From NCBI RefSeq assembly GCF_934643285.1, contig NZ_CAKUBT010000001.1:62001-126000 (forward strand): 64,000 bases of DNA. Direction: 5' to 3'. The notes under the pieces were generated by a model. That model had not been told where the DNA came from. It saw only the letters and a program-made list of their open reading frames with translations, and searched no databases. Origin of the DNA: an uncultured Ellagibacter sp. GTDB lineage: Bacteria > Actinomycetota > Coriobacteriia > Coriobacteriales > Eggerthellaceae. This document shows, piece by piece, positions 9,401-18,625 of the stretch. Position numbers and translations under genes: made by a program. Position 1 is the stretch's first letter. Every line of letters starts with the position of its first letter.

Positions 9401-10020
9401 CAAACTTGGGCACGATCAATCCCGACGCCGCCGACGAGTACGACGCGCTCAAGGTGCGCTACGACTATCTGGCAAGCCAGCTTGCCGACCTCGACGGCGC
9501 GCGTAAGGCGCTCGCGAAGATCAACCGCGTCATCGATGCGCGCATGAAGGACGATTTCGCGAGGACCTACGAGGCGGTGAACGCCAACTTCCAGGAAATC
9601 TTCTCCACACTGTTCCCCGGTGGCACGGCGCATCTGTCTCTCGTCGACCCCGACGATATGGAGAACACGGGCGTGGAAGTCTCGGCGCAGCCGCGCGGCA
9701 AGCGCATCACGAAGATGTCGCTCATGTCCGGCGGCGAGAAGTCGCTCACCGCAATCGCGCTCCTGTTCGCGGTCTACCGCATCCGCACGACGCCGTTCTA
9801 TATCTTGGACGAGGTCGAGGCTGCGCTCGACGACACGAACCTGCGCCGCCTCGTCGCGTTTGTGGAATCGCTTCGCGGCACCACGCAGCTCATCATGATC
9901 ACGCACCAGCGTCGCACGATGGAGACTGCAGACGTGCTCTTCGGCGTCTCCATGCAGGCCGACGGCGTCACGAAGGTGATCAGCCAGAAGCTCGACCGCG
10001 CGCTGCAGTACGCCGAGTAG
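6454..10020 (+). CDS. smc: Chromosome segregation ATPase SMC
   Basis: A 1188-residue condensin subunit. The N-terminal head has Walker A GPNGSGKS at residues 31-38. Two long Ala/Glu/Arg-rich coiled coils flank a hinge at about residues 500-660. The C-terminal head has the ABC signature (LMSGGEKSL) and Walker B (ILDEVEAALD). The length is normal for bacterial SMC. The start is immediately downstream of rnc. The kleisin partners scpA and scpB are not in this window. The ftsY gene, often the next gene, is displaced by a peptide ABC operon. Confidence 0.98.
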   Translation: MHLKSLVLKGFKSFADRSALTLEPGITAIVGPNGSGKSNISDAVLWVLGERNAKHLRGQAMEDVIFAGSSARRAAGLAEVDLVLDNSDGTLPVDYDEVAITRRMYRSGESEYLINGTVARRMDVLDILHDSGLGTGTHSIISQGSLDSILQSKPEDRRALIEEAAGTLKHKQRKAKSERKLAQMDQHLARVRDVTAEVERQLKPLERKAKRARTYIGLSAELSELKLKLAVDDLRQLQEKHAAATAREEAVAAELEAKRAEISNAEAAAEALQEKIRQEGASAGELTRQHRQASSAVERIESAELVMRERKRAATSRAGELAVSLEANAARTKTAQADLDAANAQLASVQAERAQAEEKVSRLAADHADVTSRRAETEKRATELGRASRDLESRINSARAKHAELKEALTNGLAHMKIIEGHTQELTLQFDRAQAEASQAEAHARMLAEELSALEQVEKESRMHVGEAVRAAEEARAARDEASDAERACAASIEALREVERASAKAQGPALEWLASNAAAFDAAVAPLSHEISAPEGQEALVEHLLGADVAALLVADGLHAASMVAALAAEGKNGEVTLVLRDDANGVSMPDASARPANALGRALLEGLSFPESSARAVRALLGDVVVCENLEEALAAHEADTLGLRFATPDGCIVWPTGKVVAGRHVDDGGQGALARARRLEELSHELVIAKKATQKAKEAADTADAALRTAQGESLAKSQELAAAKGKSDAARAAADAAAQKLTSTRHELENVERQRSEAEQVIAKARPDVEEYARLADELGHELEGVKESLAAALDAAAPLRDAAQQATDALSEARLAAATLVERETYTIRVRDARAGELAQLAAQAKTQRLAHRAKDLSASRIEPLLAVFEELAQSARRWTVDLEDKATQAQDSQSGLHAQANEARSKARAAHDAYDAASERMSAARVDKGRLEVQVEAAVNEIVHGCRTPLETALACPELENRHEVEDAAFKLRRRIANLGTINPDAADEYDALKVRYDYLASQLADLDGARKALAKINRVIDARMKDDFARTYEAVNANFQEIFSTLFPGGTAHLSLVDPDDMENTGVEVSAQPRGKRITKMSLMSGGEKSLTAIALLFAVYRIRTTPFYILDEVEAALDDTNLRRLVAFVESLRGTTQLIMITHQRRTMETADVLFGVSMQADGVTKVISQKLDRALQYAE

Positions 10021-10334
10021 CCGCATCGAGGGCGGGGAGGGCGCGCCAGATAGGGGAGGCACCCTCCGGCGCGCCCTCCGTATGTTTCGATCATGTTTCC
10101 TTGAATCGCCAGCTACCCATTCTTTACCTGCCTTTTTCCCGCCGTTGACGGTAAAAAGCGAATAAATAGTCCAAAAAATCCCCACTCGTGGCACGCGCGC
10201 GTGCTTTGCTGCGCTAAAGTGTATCGATACGAATTTCTAGCTGTTCTTAGGAATTCGTGGGAAAGCACGGTACAGGAAGCTGTGCGACGGCCCGTCGGCG
10301 AACGATCGGGTCGAAATGGGAAGGGAGAAATCCA
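10021..10334. other. Intergenic region smc to substrate-binding protein
   Basis: A 314-bp gap. It holds a strong hairpin at 10036-10079, an AT-richer stretch near 10140-10185 with TTGACG at 10145-10150 but no convincing -10 at the right distance, and a perfect 10-bp palindrome GTATCGATAC at 10221-10230 that could be an operator. GGGAAGGGAG at about 10317-10326 serves the downstream start. I see no gene in it. Confidence 0.6.
10036..10079 (+). terminator. Strong hairpin after smc
   Basis: A perfect 12-bp stem GGAGGGCGCGCC (10036-10047) with GGCGCGCCCTCC (10068-10079). No T tract follows directly, so termination efficiency is uncertain. Confidence 0.5.
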
Positions 10335-11975
10335 ATGGAAGAAAGCAAGCTGCAAGTCAGCAGGCGCCAGTTCATGGGCCTGCTCGGCACCGCTGTTGCG
10401 AGCACCGCCGTCATTGGCATGGCCGGCTGCTCGAGCAACTCCGGTTCCAGCGAGAAGAAGAGCGACTCGTCCGCTTCCGGCTCGGGCGTTGCCGAGAGCA
10501 TCACCTACAGCCTCACCGCCGACCCGCGCGCTCTCGACCCGGCGTACTTCGACGACGGCGAATCCGCCATCGTTTCCTGCAACATCCATGAGGGCCTCTA
10601 CGGCTACGGCGCGAAGGACGCGACGGTCCAGCCGCTGCTCGCCGCCGAGCTGCCGGAAATCTCCGACGACATGCTCACCTACACCATCAAGCTGCGCGAG
10701 GGCATCAAGTTCCATGACGGCGAGGAGTTCAACGCCGCTGCCGTCGTGAAGTCCGTCGAGCGCCTGCTCGAGCCGAACCGCAACTCCGACATGCCCTACG
10801 CCTCCTTCGTCTTCGGCGAGGAAGCCGCGAACTCGGGCGTGAAGACAGTCGAAGTCGTCGACGATAAGACCGTGAAGTTCACCATGCGCGCCGCGAACAC
10901 GTCGTTCCTGAAGAACCTGGCCATGTGCCTCGCTTCCCCGATCGTGTCGCCGAAGGCCATCGACGATGCCGCCGGCAAGCCGATCGAGAAGCCCGTCGGC
11001 ACCGGCCCCTACAAGTTCGTCGACTGGACGAAGTCCGCTTCCATCACCCTCGAGGCCAACGAGGACTACTGGGACAAGGACAACGCCCCGAAGACCAAGA
11101 ACATCATCTTCAAGGTCATCGCCGAGGGCAACACCCGCATCACCTCGCTTCTGAACGGCGAGTGCGACATCATCTCCTCGGTCGACCCCTCTTCCGCCAA
11201 CCAGATCACCGACGGCGGCTACGAGCTCTTCGCTGAGGACGGCATGACCATCAACTACATGGCGTTCAACACCGATGAGGGCGGCATCTGCGCCGACAAG
11301 GAAGTCCGCAAGGCCATCGCCCAGGCGATCAACGTCGAGGAAATGGTCACCGCTATCTACAGCGACTACGCTTCCGTCGCGAACTCCGTCATGCCGCTGT
11401 GGATGGCTCCCTACGACAAGGACATCAAGCAGACCGCGTACGACCCGGATGCTGCGAAGGCCACGCTTTCCGCGAAGGGCGTCACCGAGCTCACCTGCAT
11501 CACCTACTCCACCGCCCGTCCCTACAACGCCAAGGGCGGCGTCGAGCTCGCCAACATGATCCAGGGCTACCTGGACAAGGTCGGCGTCAAGGTGAACATC
11601 ACCCAGTACGACTGGACTACCTACAAGTCGAAGGTTCAGACCGATCCCTACGACATCTGCTTCTACGGCTGGACGGGCGACAACGGCGACCCGGACAACT
11701 TCATGAACCTGCTCGCGGACTCCAACAAGTCCATGAACGTGGCTCACTGGAACAACGCCGAGTACAAGAAGCTCATCGCCCAGGGCATCGACACGCCGGA
11801 CGGCGACGACCGCGACGCGATCTACAAGAAGTGCGAGGAAATGGTCGCTGAGGAGCAGCCGTGGGTGCTCATCTCCCATGGTAAGAACCTGCTCGGCTAC
11901 AGCCCGAAGGTGAAGGACTTCTACTATCACCCGACGGGAGTCGTCTTCTTCAAGGGCGTTTCCAAGGAAGCGTAG
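10335..11975 (+). CDS. Peptide-type ABC transporter substrate-binding lipoprotein
   Basis: A 546-residue extracytoplasmic solute-binding protein, family 5 (oligopeptide/dipeptide/nickel). The signal has a twin-Arg pattern SRRQFMG and a lipobox IGMAGC, so it is probably exported by Tat or Sec and lipid-anchored. A Ser/Lys linker precedes the binding domain, with family motifs such as FHDGEEFNAA and GTGPYKFVDW. The ATG at 10335 follows AAGGGAGAAA; longer in-frame starts would bury the signal. It heads a five-gene importer operon with two permeases and two ATPases. Peptides are the likeliest ligand, but ligand identity is inference. Confidence 0.92.
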   Translation: MEESKLQVSRRQFMGLLGTAVASTAVIGMAGCSSNSGSSEKKSDSSASGSGVAESITYSLTADPRALDPAYFDDGESAIVSCNIHEGLYGYGAKDATVQPLLAAELPEISDDMLTYTIKLREGIKFHDGEEFNAAAVVKSVERLLEPNRNSDMPYASFVFGEEAANSGVKTVEVVDDKTVKFTMRAANTSFLKNLAMCLASPIVSPKAIDDAAGKPIEKPVGTGPYKFVDWTKSASITLEANEDYWDKDNAPKTKNIIFKVIAEGNTRITSLLNGECDIISSVDPSSANQITDGGYELFAEDGMTINYMAFNTDEGGICADKEVRKAIAQAINVEEMVTAIYSDYASVANSVMPLWMAPYDKDIKQTAYDPDAAKATLSAKGVTELTCITYSTARPYNAKGGVELANMIQGYLDKVGVKVNITQYDWTTYKSKVQTDPYDICFYGWTGDNGDPDNFMNLLADSNKSMNVAHWNNAEYKKLIAQGIDTPDGDDRDAIYKKCEEMVAEEQPWVLISHGKNLLGYSPKVKDFYYHPTGVVFFKGVSKEA

Positions 11976-12003
11976 AACCGTTTCCCTGAGTTTTGCCCTT
12001 TCC

Positions 12004-12044
12004 GGGGCGCGCAAGCGGGTTGTCCGCTTCGCGCGCCCCGTTTT
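12004..12044 (+). terminator. Attenuating terminator between binding protein and permease
   Basis: Stem GGGGCGCGC (12004-12012) with GCGCGCCCC (12031-12039), an inner GCGG/CCGC stem, then GTTTT. It probably limits read-through so that the binding protein is made in excess over the membrane parts. Confidence 0.75.
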
Positions 12045-12120
12045 GCGCAGAGGTGCGGCTTGCCTGGAGTCGAATGACGGGGATTCGCTTCCAGGCAGGA
12101 TCCGCAACCTGCGTCTTTAC

Positions 12121-12150
12121 AGCCCCGAGTCAGACGAGACGGGGCTCTTT
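12121..12150 (+). terminator. Second hairpin before the permease gene
   Basis: AGCCCCG (12121-12127) pairs with CGGGGCT (12140-12146) and is followed by CTTT. It ends only a few bases before the permease ribosome binding site, so it may also affect translation. Confidence 0.5.
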
Positions 12151-12163
12151 CGAAAGGAACAAG

Positions 12164-13183
12164 GTGCTCAAATACATCCTCAAGAGAATCTTTATGGTGA
12201 TTCCCGTGCTGCTGGGTGTGACGATCATCATCTTCTTCATCACGCGCGTCTTGGCGTCCGACCCTGCTCCCGTCGTTCTCGGCGAGCATGCGACGCCCGA
12301 GGCGATGGCCGCGTGGCGGGCTGACTACGGACTCGATGATCCGATCTGGATGCAGTACGTCAACTTCTTGGTGTCGGCGATCCAAGGCGACCTGGGTACG
12401 TCGTACTACACGCACACCTCCGTCGCGGCCGAGATCGCGTCACGCTTCCCGGCAACGGCCGAACTCGCCATCTGCGCCATCATCGTCGCATCGGTATGCG
12501 GCATCGCGCTCGGCGTGCTCGCCGCGGTGAAGAAGAACAAGCTCGCCGACAACGTGAGCATGGTCATCGCGCTCATCGGCGTGTCGATGCCGATCTTCTG
12601 GTCCGGCATCCTGCTTATCTTGCTGTTCTCGGCGACGCTGCACATCCTGCCGTCGTCCGGCCGCGTGACGCCGCTTCTCCAGCCGACGGGCGGCACGGGC
12701 TTCTTCATCCTCGATACGATCATGAAGGGCGACTGGACCGCGCTCGGCGACGTGCTCGTGCACCTCATCCTGCCGACGCTCGCGCTGTCGCTGTACTCTA
12801 TGGCGATCATCACGCGCATGACGCGCTCCTCCATGCTCGAAACGTTGAATGCCGACTACATCCGCACTGCTCGTGCGAAGGGTTTGACCAAGCGCTCGGT
12901 GAACATCAAGCACGCGCTGCGCAACGCGATGCTGCCCGTCTCCACCGTTATCGGCCTGCAGTTCGGCAGCCTCCTCGGCGGCGCGCTGCTCACCGAAACG
13001 GTGTTCGCATGGCCGGGCATCGGCAAATACGCTGTCGACTGCGTGCTCAAGAGCGACTTCCCGGTGGTGCAGGGCATCGTACTGCTCGTCGCGGTCATCT
13101 TCGTCATCATGAACCTGCTTGTCGACATCGTCTACGCATGGCTTGATCCCCGCATCAAGTACGGTGCGAAGGAAGAGGGGTGA
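12164..13183 (+). CDS. Peptide-type ABC transporter permease (DppB/OppB-like)
   Basis: A 339-residue inner-membrane subunit with about six transmembrane segments and an N-terminal helix typical of the DppB/OppB/NikB group (LKYILKRIFMVIPVLLG). The cytoplasmic coupling loop with the EAA-type pattern (DYIRTARAKGL) contacts the ATPase. The GTG at 12164 is chosen because AAAGGA lies about seven nucleotides upstream and the family start matches; the long in-frame extension is unlikely. Its stop is 5 nt before the next permease ATG, which indicates tight coupling. Confidence 0.93.
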   Translation: MLKYILKRIFMVIPVLLGVTIIIFFITRVLASDPAPVVLGEHATPEAMAAWRADYGLDDPIWMQYVNFLVSAIQGDLGTSYYTHTSVAAEIASRFPATAELAICAIIVASVCGIALGVLAAVKKNKLADNVSMVIALIGVSMPIFWSGILLILLFSATLHILPSSGRVTPLLQPTGGTGFFILDTIMKGDWTALGDVLVHLILPTLALSLYSMAIITRMTRSSMLETLNADYIRTARAKGLTKRSVNIKHALRNAMLPVSTVIGLQFGSLLGGALLTETVFAWPGIGKYAVDCVLKSDFPVVQGIVLLVAVIFVIMNLLVDIVYAWLDPRIKYGAKEEG

Positions 13184-13188
13184 TCGAG

Positions 13189-14124
13189 ATGAGCAAGAAT
13201 ACGGTTCTCGCGACCGAAGGCGCCGGCGAACTCGATTCGAACGCCGCAGCAGCGCCTGTGGTTGAAAAGCGCGAGAGCATCTGGAAGGACGTCATCGACG
13301 GCATCGTCTCCAACAAGGCGGCGCTCGTGTCGGCCATCTTCATCCTCGTTCTCGTGGTCATCGCCGTTGCGACGAAGCTCGTTCCCGGCGTGCTGCCCTA
13401 CGATCCCTACGAGCAGAACCTCGCGCATTCCGCGCAGGGCCCTTCGGCCGAGCACTGGTTCGGCACCGACCTTCAGGGCCGCGACATCTTCAGCCGCGTG
13501 CTCGTCGGCACCCAGATTACCCTCGTCGTCGGCCTGGCGGCCGTGGCCATCTCGCTGTCGCTCGGCGTCGTTCTGGGCGCGATCGCCGGCTACAAGGGCG
13601 GGAAATGGGACACGGTCATCATGCGCATCATGGACATGATGCTCTCCATCCCGTCGATTCTGCTCGCCATCGCCATCATGGCTGCGCTTGGCCAGGGCAT
13701 CGAGAAGGCGGTTGTGGCCATCGGCTTCGTCGCCATTCCCGAATACGCGCGTATCGTGCGCTCCGAGATCCTCTCCATCAAGGAGAACGACTACGTCGCC
13801 GCCGCGCGCGTCATGGGCAACTCGAACTTCGCCATCGTGTTCCGCCATGTGCTCCCGAACGCGCTGCCCTCGATCATCGTCCGCGCGACGCTCGGCATCT
13901 CGTCGGCCATCCTCGACTGCGCGGCCCTCGGCTTCTTGGGCCTTGGCGTGCAGCCGCCCGACGCCGAATGGGGCGACATGCTCGGCCGTGGTCGCAACGA
14001 GTTGTTCCGCGCGCCGTGGCTCATGATCTTCCCCGGCCTCGCCATCACCCTCACCGTGCTCGCGTTCAACCTGCTCGGTGACGGCATCCGCGACGGCCTT
14101 GACCCCAAGTCGAGAAAGAGGTAG
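13189..14124 (+). CDS. Peptide-type ABC transporter permease (DppC/OppC-like)
   Basis: A 311-residue permease with an N-terminal cytoplasmic region, a first transmembrane helix near residues 38-60, the conserved [13 protein letters not shown] block, and the coupling loop with [10 protein letters not shown]. The ATG at 13189 is preceded by GGAAGAGGGG at ideal distance. A GTG at 13180 overlaps the upstream stop and is less likely. Together with the preceding gene it forms the membrane channel of the importer. The ATPase gene starts 4 nt after the stop. Confidence 0.93.
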   Translation: MSKNTVLATEGAGELDSNAAAAPVVEKRESIWKDVIDGIVSNKAALVSAIFILVLVVIAVATKLVPGVLPYDPYEQNLAHSAQGPSAEHWFGTDLQGRDIFSRVLVGTQITLVVGLAAVAISLSLGVVLGAIAGYKGGKWDTVIMRIMDMMLSIPSILLAIAIMAALGQGIEKAVVAIGFVAIPEYARIVRSEILSIKENDYVAAARVMGNSNFAIVFRHVLPNALPSIIVRATLGISSAILDCAALGFLGLGVQPPDAEWGDMLGRGRNELFRAPWLMIFPGLAITLTVLAFNLLGDGIRDGLDPKSRKR

Positions 14125-14128
14125 TCAC

Positions 14129-15230
<1,102 letters not shown>

Positions 15231-15241
<11 letters not shown>

Positions 15242-16280
15242 CGGAACTATTGCGAGCCCTGAGCTGCGCAACGATGACGTGCTGCTCGATGTGCAGCATC
15301 TGACGAAGCTCTTCGCAGCTGAGACGAACTTCTTCGGCAAGGCGACGTCTTATGTGCATGCGGTGGACGACGTAAGCTTCCAGATTAAGAGGGGAGAGGC
15401 GTTTGGCCTTGTGGGCGAGTCTGGGTGCGGCAAGACCACCGTTGGCAAGATGCTCGTGAACCTGCTTCGCCCCACGAGCGGCAAGATCATCTTTGACGGT
15501 AAAGACCTCACCGCGATGAAGGACTCCGAGCGCAAGAGCTACTGCAAGGACATCCAGCTCATCTTCCAGGACCCCTATGCTTCCTTGAACCCGCGCATGC
15601 GCATCGGTGACATCATCGCCGAGCCGATGATTGCAAATAACATCGTTCCAAAGGACAAGGTCGAAGCTCGCGTGAATGAGCTTTTGGAATGCGTCGGCCT
15701 GGCAAATTATATGCGCAACCGCTATCCGCACGAGTTCTCTGGCGGCCAGCGCCAACGCGTTGGTATTGCCCGCGCGCTCGCCGTGAACCCCAAGCTCATC
15801 GTTTGCGATGAGCCAGTCTCCGCGCTCGACGTCTCCATTCAGGCTCAGGTTCTCAACTTGCTCGACGATCTTAAAGAGGAGTTCGGCTTAACCTACCTGT
15901 TCATCGCGCATGGCTTAAACGTCGTGAAGCATGTTTCCGATCGCGTGGGTGTTATGTATTTGGGCAGGATCATGGAGATTGCCCCGAAGCGCTCGCTTTA
16001 TTCCGACCCGTTGTCCCCCTACACGCAGGCGCTGCTTTCCGCTATCCCTGCGGTTGATCCGAAATCGAAGCGCGAGCGCATCATCTTGCAAGGTGATGTT
16101 CCCTCCCCGATCGACCCGCCCCCGGGATGCCGTTTCGCGGGCCGCTGCTTCAAGCGCCTCGGCGTATGCGGGAACTCGGTTCCCGAGCTGCGCGAGGTGA
16201 AGGAAAACCATCGGTGCGCCTGCCACCTGTACGACCCCGAGCTTCCTCCAACGGAGGAGATGACTCGCGCGGTTCGTTAA
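15231..16280 (+). CDS. Peptide-type ABC transporter ATPase (DppF/OppF-like)
   Basis: A 349-residue ATPase, the second nucleotide-binding subunit of the importer. It has Walker A GESGCGKT, signature FSGGQRQRV, Walker [13 protein letters not shown] and the C-terminal GCRFAGRC motif. The switch region reads [10 protein letters not shown], so the His is kept but the usual following Asp is Gly. The ATG at 15231 overlaps the end of the preceding gene and has GGAGGGAGG upstream. It is the last gene of the operon, with a terminator 27 nt beyond the stop. Confidence 0.94.
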
Positions 16281-16306
16281 TTCGCGCTTCCGCCTACGTG
16301 TTGTCA

Positions 16307-16344
16307 ACGCCCTCGGCATTTTCGGATGTCGGGGGCGTTTCTTT
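16307..16344 (+). terminator. Terminator of the peptide ABC operon
   Basis: A 12-bp stem (16307-16318 with 16327-16338, two wobble pairs) followed by TTCTTT. Confidence 0.8.
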
Positions 16345-16412
16345 GCTATGCTGTGGTGTGAAAGAATCTCAGGCGCTTCGCCTGCCTCTTCGTTTTCCTG
16401 AAAGGATTGACC

Positions 16413-17336
16413 ATGGGCTTTTTCGATCGCATCAGCGAGGGTCTTTCGCGCTCGCGCGACAAATTCAAGGAGCAGATGAACGTCCTGCTCGACCGCGGGC
16501 CGGACTTGGACGATGAGTTTTGGGACGGGCTCGAGGAGACGCTCATCTTAAGCGATGTCGGCGCCCCGGCGGCGAGCTCCATCGTGGAGAACCTGCGCGA
16601 CCAGGCGACGCGCAAGGCGCTTCCCGACGCCTACGCTGTGCTCGATATGCTCAACGAGCAGATCGCGAGCACGTTCACCGAGGGCGGGGAAGAGGTCTTC
16701 GGCGGCGAGCCCGCGCTTGTTCTTTTCGTGGGCATCAACGGTACGGGCAAGACGACGACCGTCGGCAAGCTTGCCAAGGAAGCCTCCGATGCGGGTCGCA
16801 ACGTTATCTTGGGCAGCGCCGACACCTTCCGCGCCGCCGCAATCGAGCAGCTTGAGGTCTGGGCTCGTCGTGCCGATGTCGAGGTCGTCGAGCGCGAGCG
16901 GGGGAGCGACCCTGCGAGCGTGTGCTACGCCACGATCGAGCGCGCGGAGGAAACGGGCGCGGATCTGGTGCTCATCGACACCGCAGGCCGCCTGCACACG
17001 TCTGCCGACCTTATGCGCGAGCTCGAGAAGGTTGTGAACGTCGTGCGCAAGCGTTCGCAGCTGCCAGTCTACACCGTGCTCGTCATCGATGCGACGACCG
17101 GCCAAAACGGCCTGCAGCAGGCGCGCGAGTTCAACAACTCGCTTTCTCTCGACGGCATCGTCGTCACCAAGCTCGACGGTACGGCGAAGGGCGGCATCGC
17201 GCTTGCCGTGAGCCACGAGCTTGAGCTTCCCGTGCTGAAGATCGGCGTGGGCGAGGGCATGGACGATTTGAAGGATTTCGACCCGCACGACTTCGCGCGC
17301 GCCCTTGTGGGAGACTTCGACGAGCGCGAGGCGTAG
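16413..17336 (+). CDS. ftsY: Signal recognition particle receptor FtsY
   Basis: A 307-residue SRP GTPase that docks ribosome-nascent chain complexes at the membrane. The N domain is followed by the G domain with P-loop GINGTGKTT at residues 108-116, DTAGRLH, and TKLDGTAKGG. It lacks a long acidic A domain, so it is the short form of FtsY. The ATG at 16413 (MGFFDR) has AAAGGA upstream; a TTG six nucleotides earlier is possible. Its partner ffh lies about 11.5 kb downstream. Confidence 0.97.
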   Translation: MGFFDRISEGLSRSRDKFKEQMNVLLDRGPDLDDEFWDGLEETLILSDVGAPAASSIVENLRDQATRKALPDAYAVLDMLNEQIASTFTEGGEEVFGGEPALVLFVGINGTGKTTTVGKLAKEASDAGRNVILGSADTFRAAAIEQLEVWARRADVEVVERERGSDPASVCYATIERAEETGADLVLIDTAGRLHTSADLMRELEKVVNVVRKRSQLPVYTVLVIDATTGQNGLQQAREFNNSLSLDGIVVTKLDGTAKGGIALAVSHELELPVLKIGVGEGMDDLKDFDPHDFARALVGDFDEREA

Positions 17337-17400
17337 CGGCCTTCGCGCTTCGGCATCCGATGCGTGCCAACCTCGGTAGCACGTTCCATTCTTGTGAATC

Positions 17401-17436
17401 AAAAAACGCTCGGCCCTTGCGGACCGAGCGTTTTTT
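17401..17436. terminator. Bidirectional terminator, ftsY and the minus-strand SLH locus
   Basis: AAAAAACGCTCGG pairs with CCGAGCGTTTTTT around a 10-nt loop, giving T runs on both strands between convergent genes. Confidence 0.9.
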
Positions 17437-17464
17437 CATGCAAGCAAGGTTGTTCTGAGATTAC

Positions 17465-18412
17465 TTAGAACAGACCGTTGTAGCAAGAGTTGGCGACGAC
17501 CTGGGCGGCCATAGCGCGGCTGAGCACGGTGTCAGCCTGGATGTAGCGGGTGCCCTCAACGTCGACGCCGGAGATGACGCCTTCGTTCAGAGCCCATGCA
17601 ACGCCCTCAGTTGCCCAAACGGCAACGCCTTCAGCATCCGGCATGGCATTGAGCTTATCCATGGAGGGATTCTCGGCCCCGAAGAGGCGGGAGAGGATGA
17701 CGCACATGGTCTGGCGATCGCACGGGGTGTTCGGCTGGAACTCTTTGCCGTCAACGCCGGTGATGATTCCCTCGGCGACAGCCCAGTTGGCAGCCGGGGT
17801 GTAAAACTTGCCGTCCTCGACGTCGGAGAAGATCTTCGATGCATGCGTGGTCTGCAGGTTCACGGTGACAACGCCGGTGGCAAGACGCCAACCAGGAGCA
17901 TTGATCGTGCCGGCCTCGTCAGCCTTCTAGCCGCGGAAGGCCTTTGCGAGGGGGTAGGTGTTCATGCTGGCGGCAGCAGCCTGAGCCGTGTTGCTCACAG
18001 CTTCGCCGTCGGATTTCTGAGAACCGTAGGTGAACGAGAGAACCGCGGGGGTCTCGACGGGATCAGTGATGTTCTCATCGCTCGGGGACTGGCTGGGGTA
18101 GAACAGGTTCTGCTCCGCGATATTCTCGAAGGTGGGCTGGTCCTTCCCGTAGAGGCCGTCGGTGCTGACGATGTCGGGTTCGTTGAACAGGTTGTACACG
18201 CCGACAGTAATTTGCGCGACGACGTTTTTCACCAGTTCGTCGGGCGCGACGGGGTACTTGCCGAGTGCGAACGAGGCGAAGAGCATGATGACGAGCACGG
18301 CGACGATGCCGAGCTTCACTCCAAGAGGGATTCTTTTATCGAGCGCCTTCTGCGCTTCGCGATATTCTTCGCTGAAGTCGGGCGTCGTGACGCTCTGCGT
18401 GCTTTTCTGCAT
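17465..18412 (-). pseudogene. SLH-domain surface protein frame interrupted by an amber codon
   Basis: One continuous minus-strand frame is split by a single TAG at 17929-17927. The first part (18412-17927, 161 residues) has a cytoplasmic N terminus, one transmembrane segment (about residues 34-52) and the stretch ALGKYPVAPDEL, which resembles the start of FecCD-type iron permeases. A Ser/Thr/Gln-rich region follows. After the TAG the same frame runs on for about 154 codons with two S-layer-homology repeats (FYTPAANWAVAEGIITGVDG and a diverged second copy) that normally bind cell-wall polymer. The only start for the second part, GTG 17863, has no ribosome binding site. Either a recent nonsense mutation made a pseudogene, or the codon is read through, or the assembly has an error. 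Confidence 0.6.
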
Positions 18413-18545
18413 CGTAATTGAAATCCCCTAAATCAAAATATACGCAATGCCAAATAAAATCAAATGAGACTATACCAGAATTAGAACATATGAAAATAAG
18501 TATTATGCGAAATATAGGCAATATGTTCGATTTAGGATAAGAACT
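18413..18545 (-). promoter_or_regulatory. AT-rich upstream region of the SLH locus
   Basis: This stretch is strikingly AT-rich compared with its surroundings. It contains TATAGT on the minus strand (18474-18469) with a poor TTTTCA-like -35 about 16 bp upstream, and AGGGGAT as ribosome binding site about 11 nt before the ATG. The low GC may mark acquired DNA or simply a strong promoter. Confidence 0.4.
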
Positions 18546-18562
18546 GACGCAGGGAGTGCAGG

Positions 18563-18594
18563 AAAAAAGAAAGCGCCCTCGACGGGGCGCTTTC
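18563..18594 (-). terminator. Terminator of sstT
   Basis: AAAGCGCCC and GGGGCGCTTT form the stem; the A run on the plus strand (18563-18568) gives the T tract on the minus strand, downstream of the sstT stop. Confidence 0.85.
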
Positions 18595-18625
18595 TGGTGA
18601 GGCTCGGTTGTTTTTCGGTAAAGCT

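Noticed and set aside
17465..17863. Independent small SLH protein starting at GTG 17863
   Set aside because: There is no ribosome binding site before this GTG and the frame continues upstream without a break to the amber codon, so I treat it as the second part of one interrupted gene.
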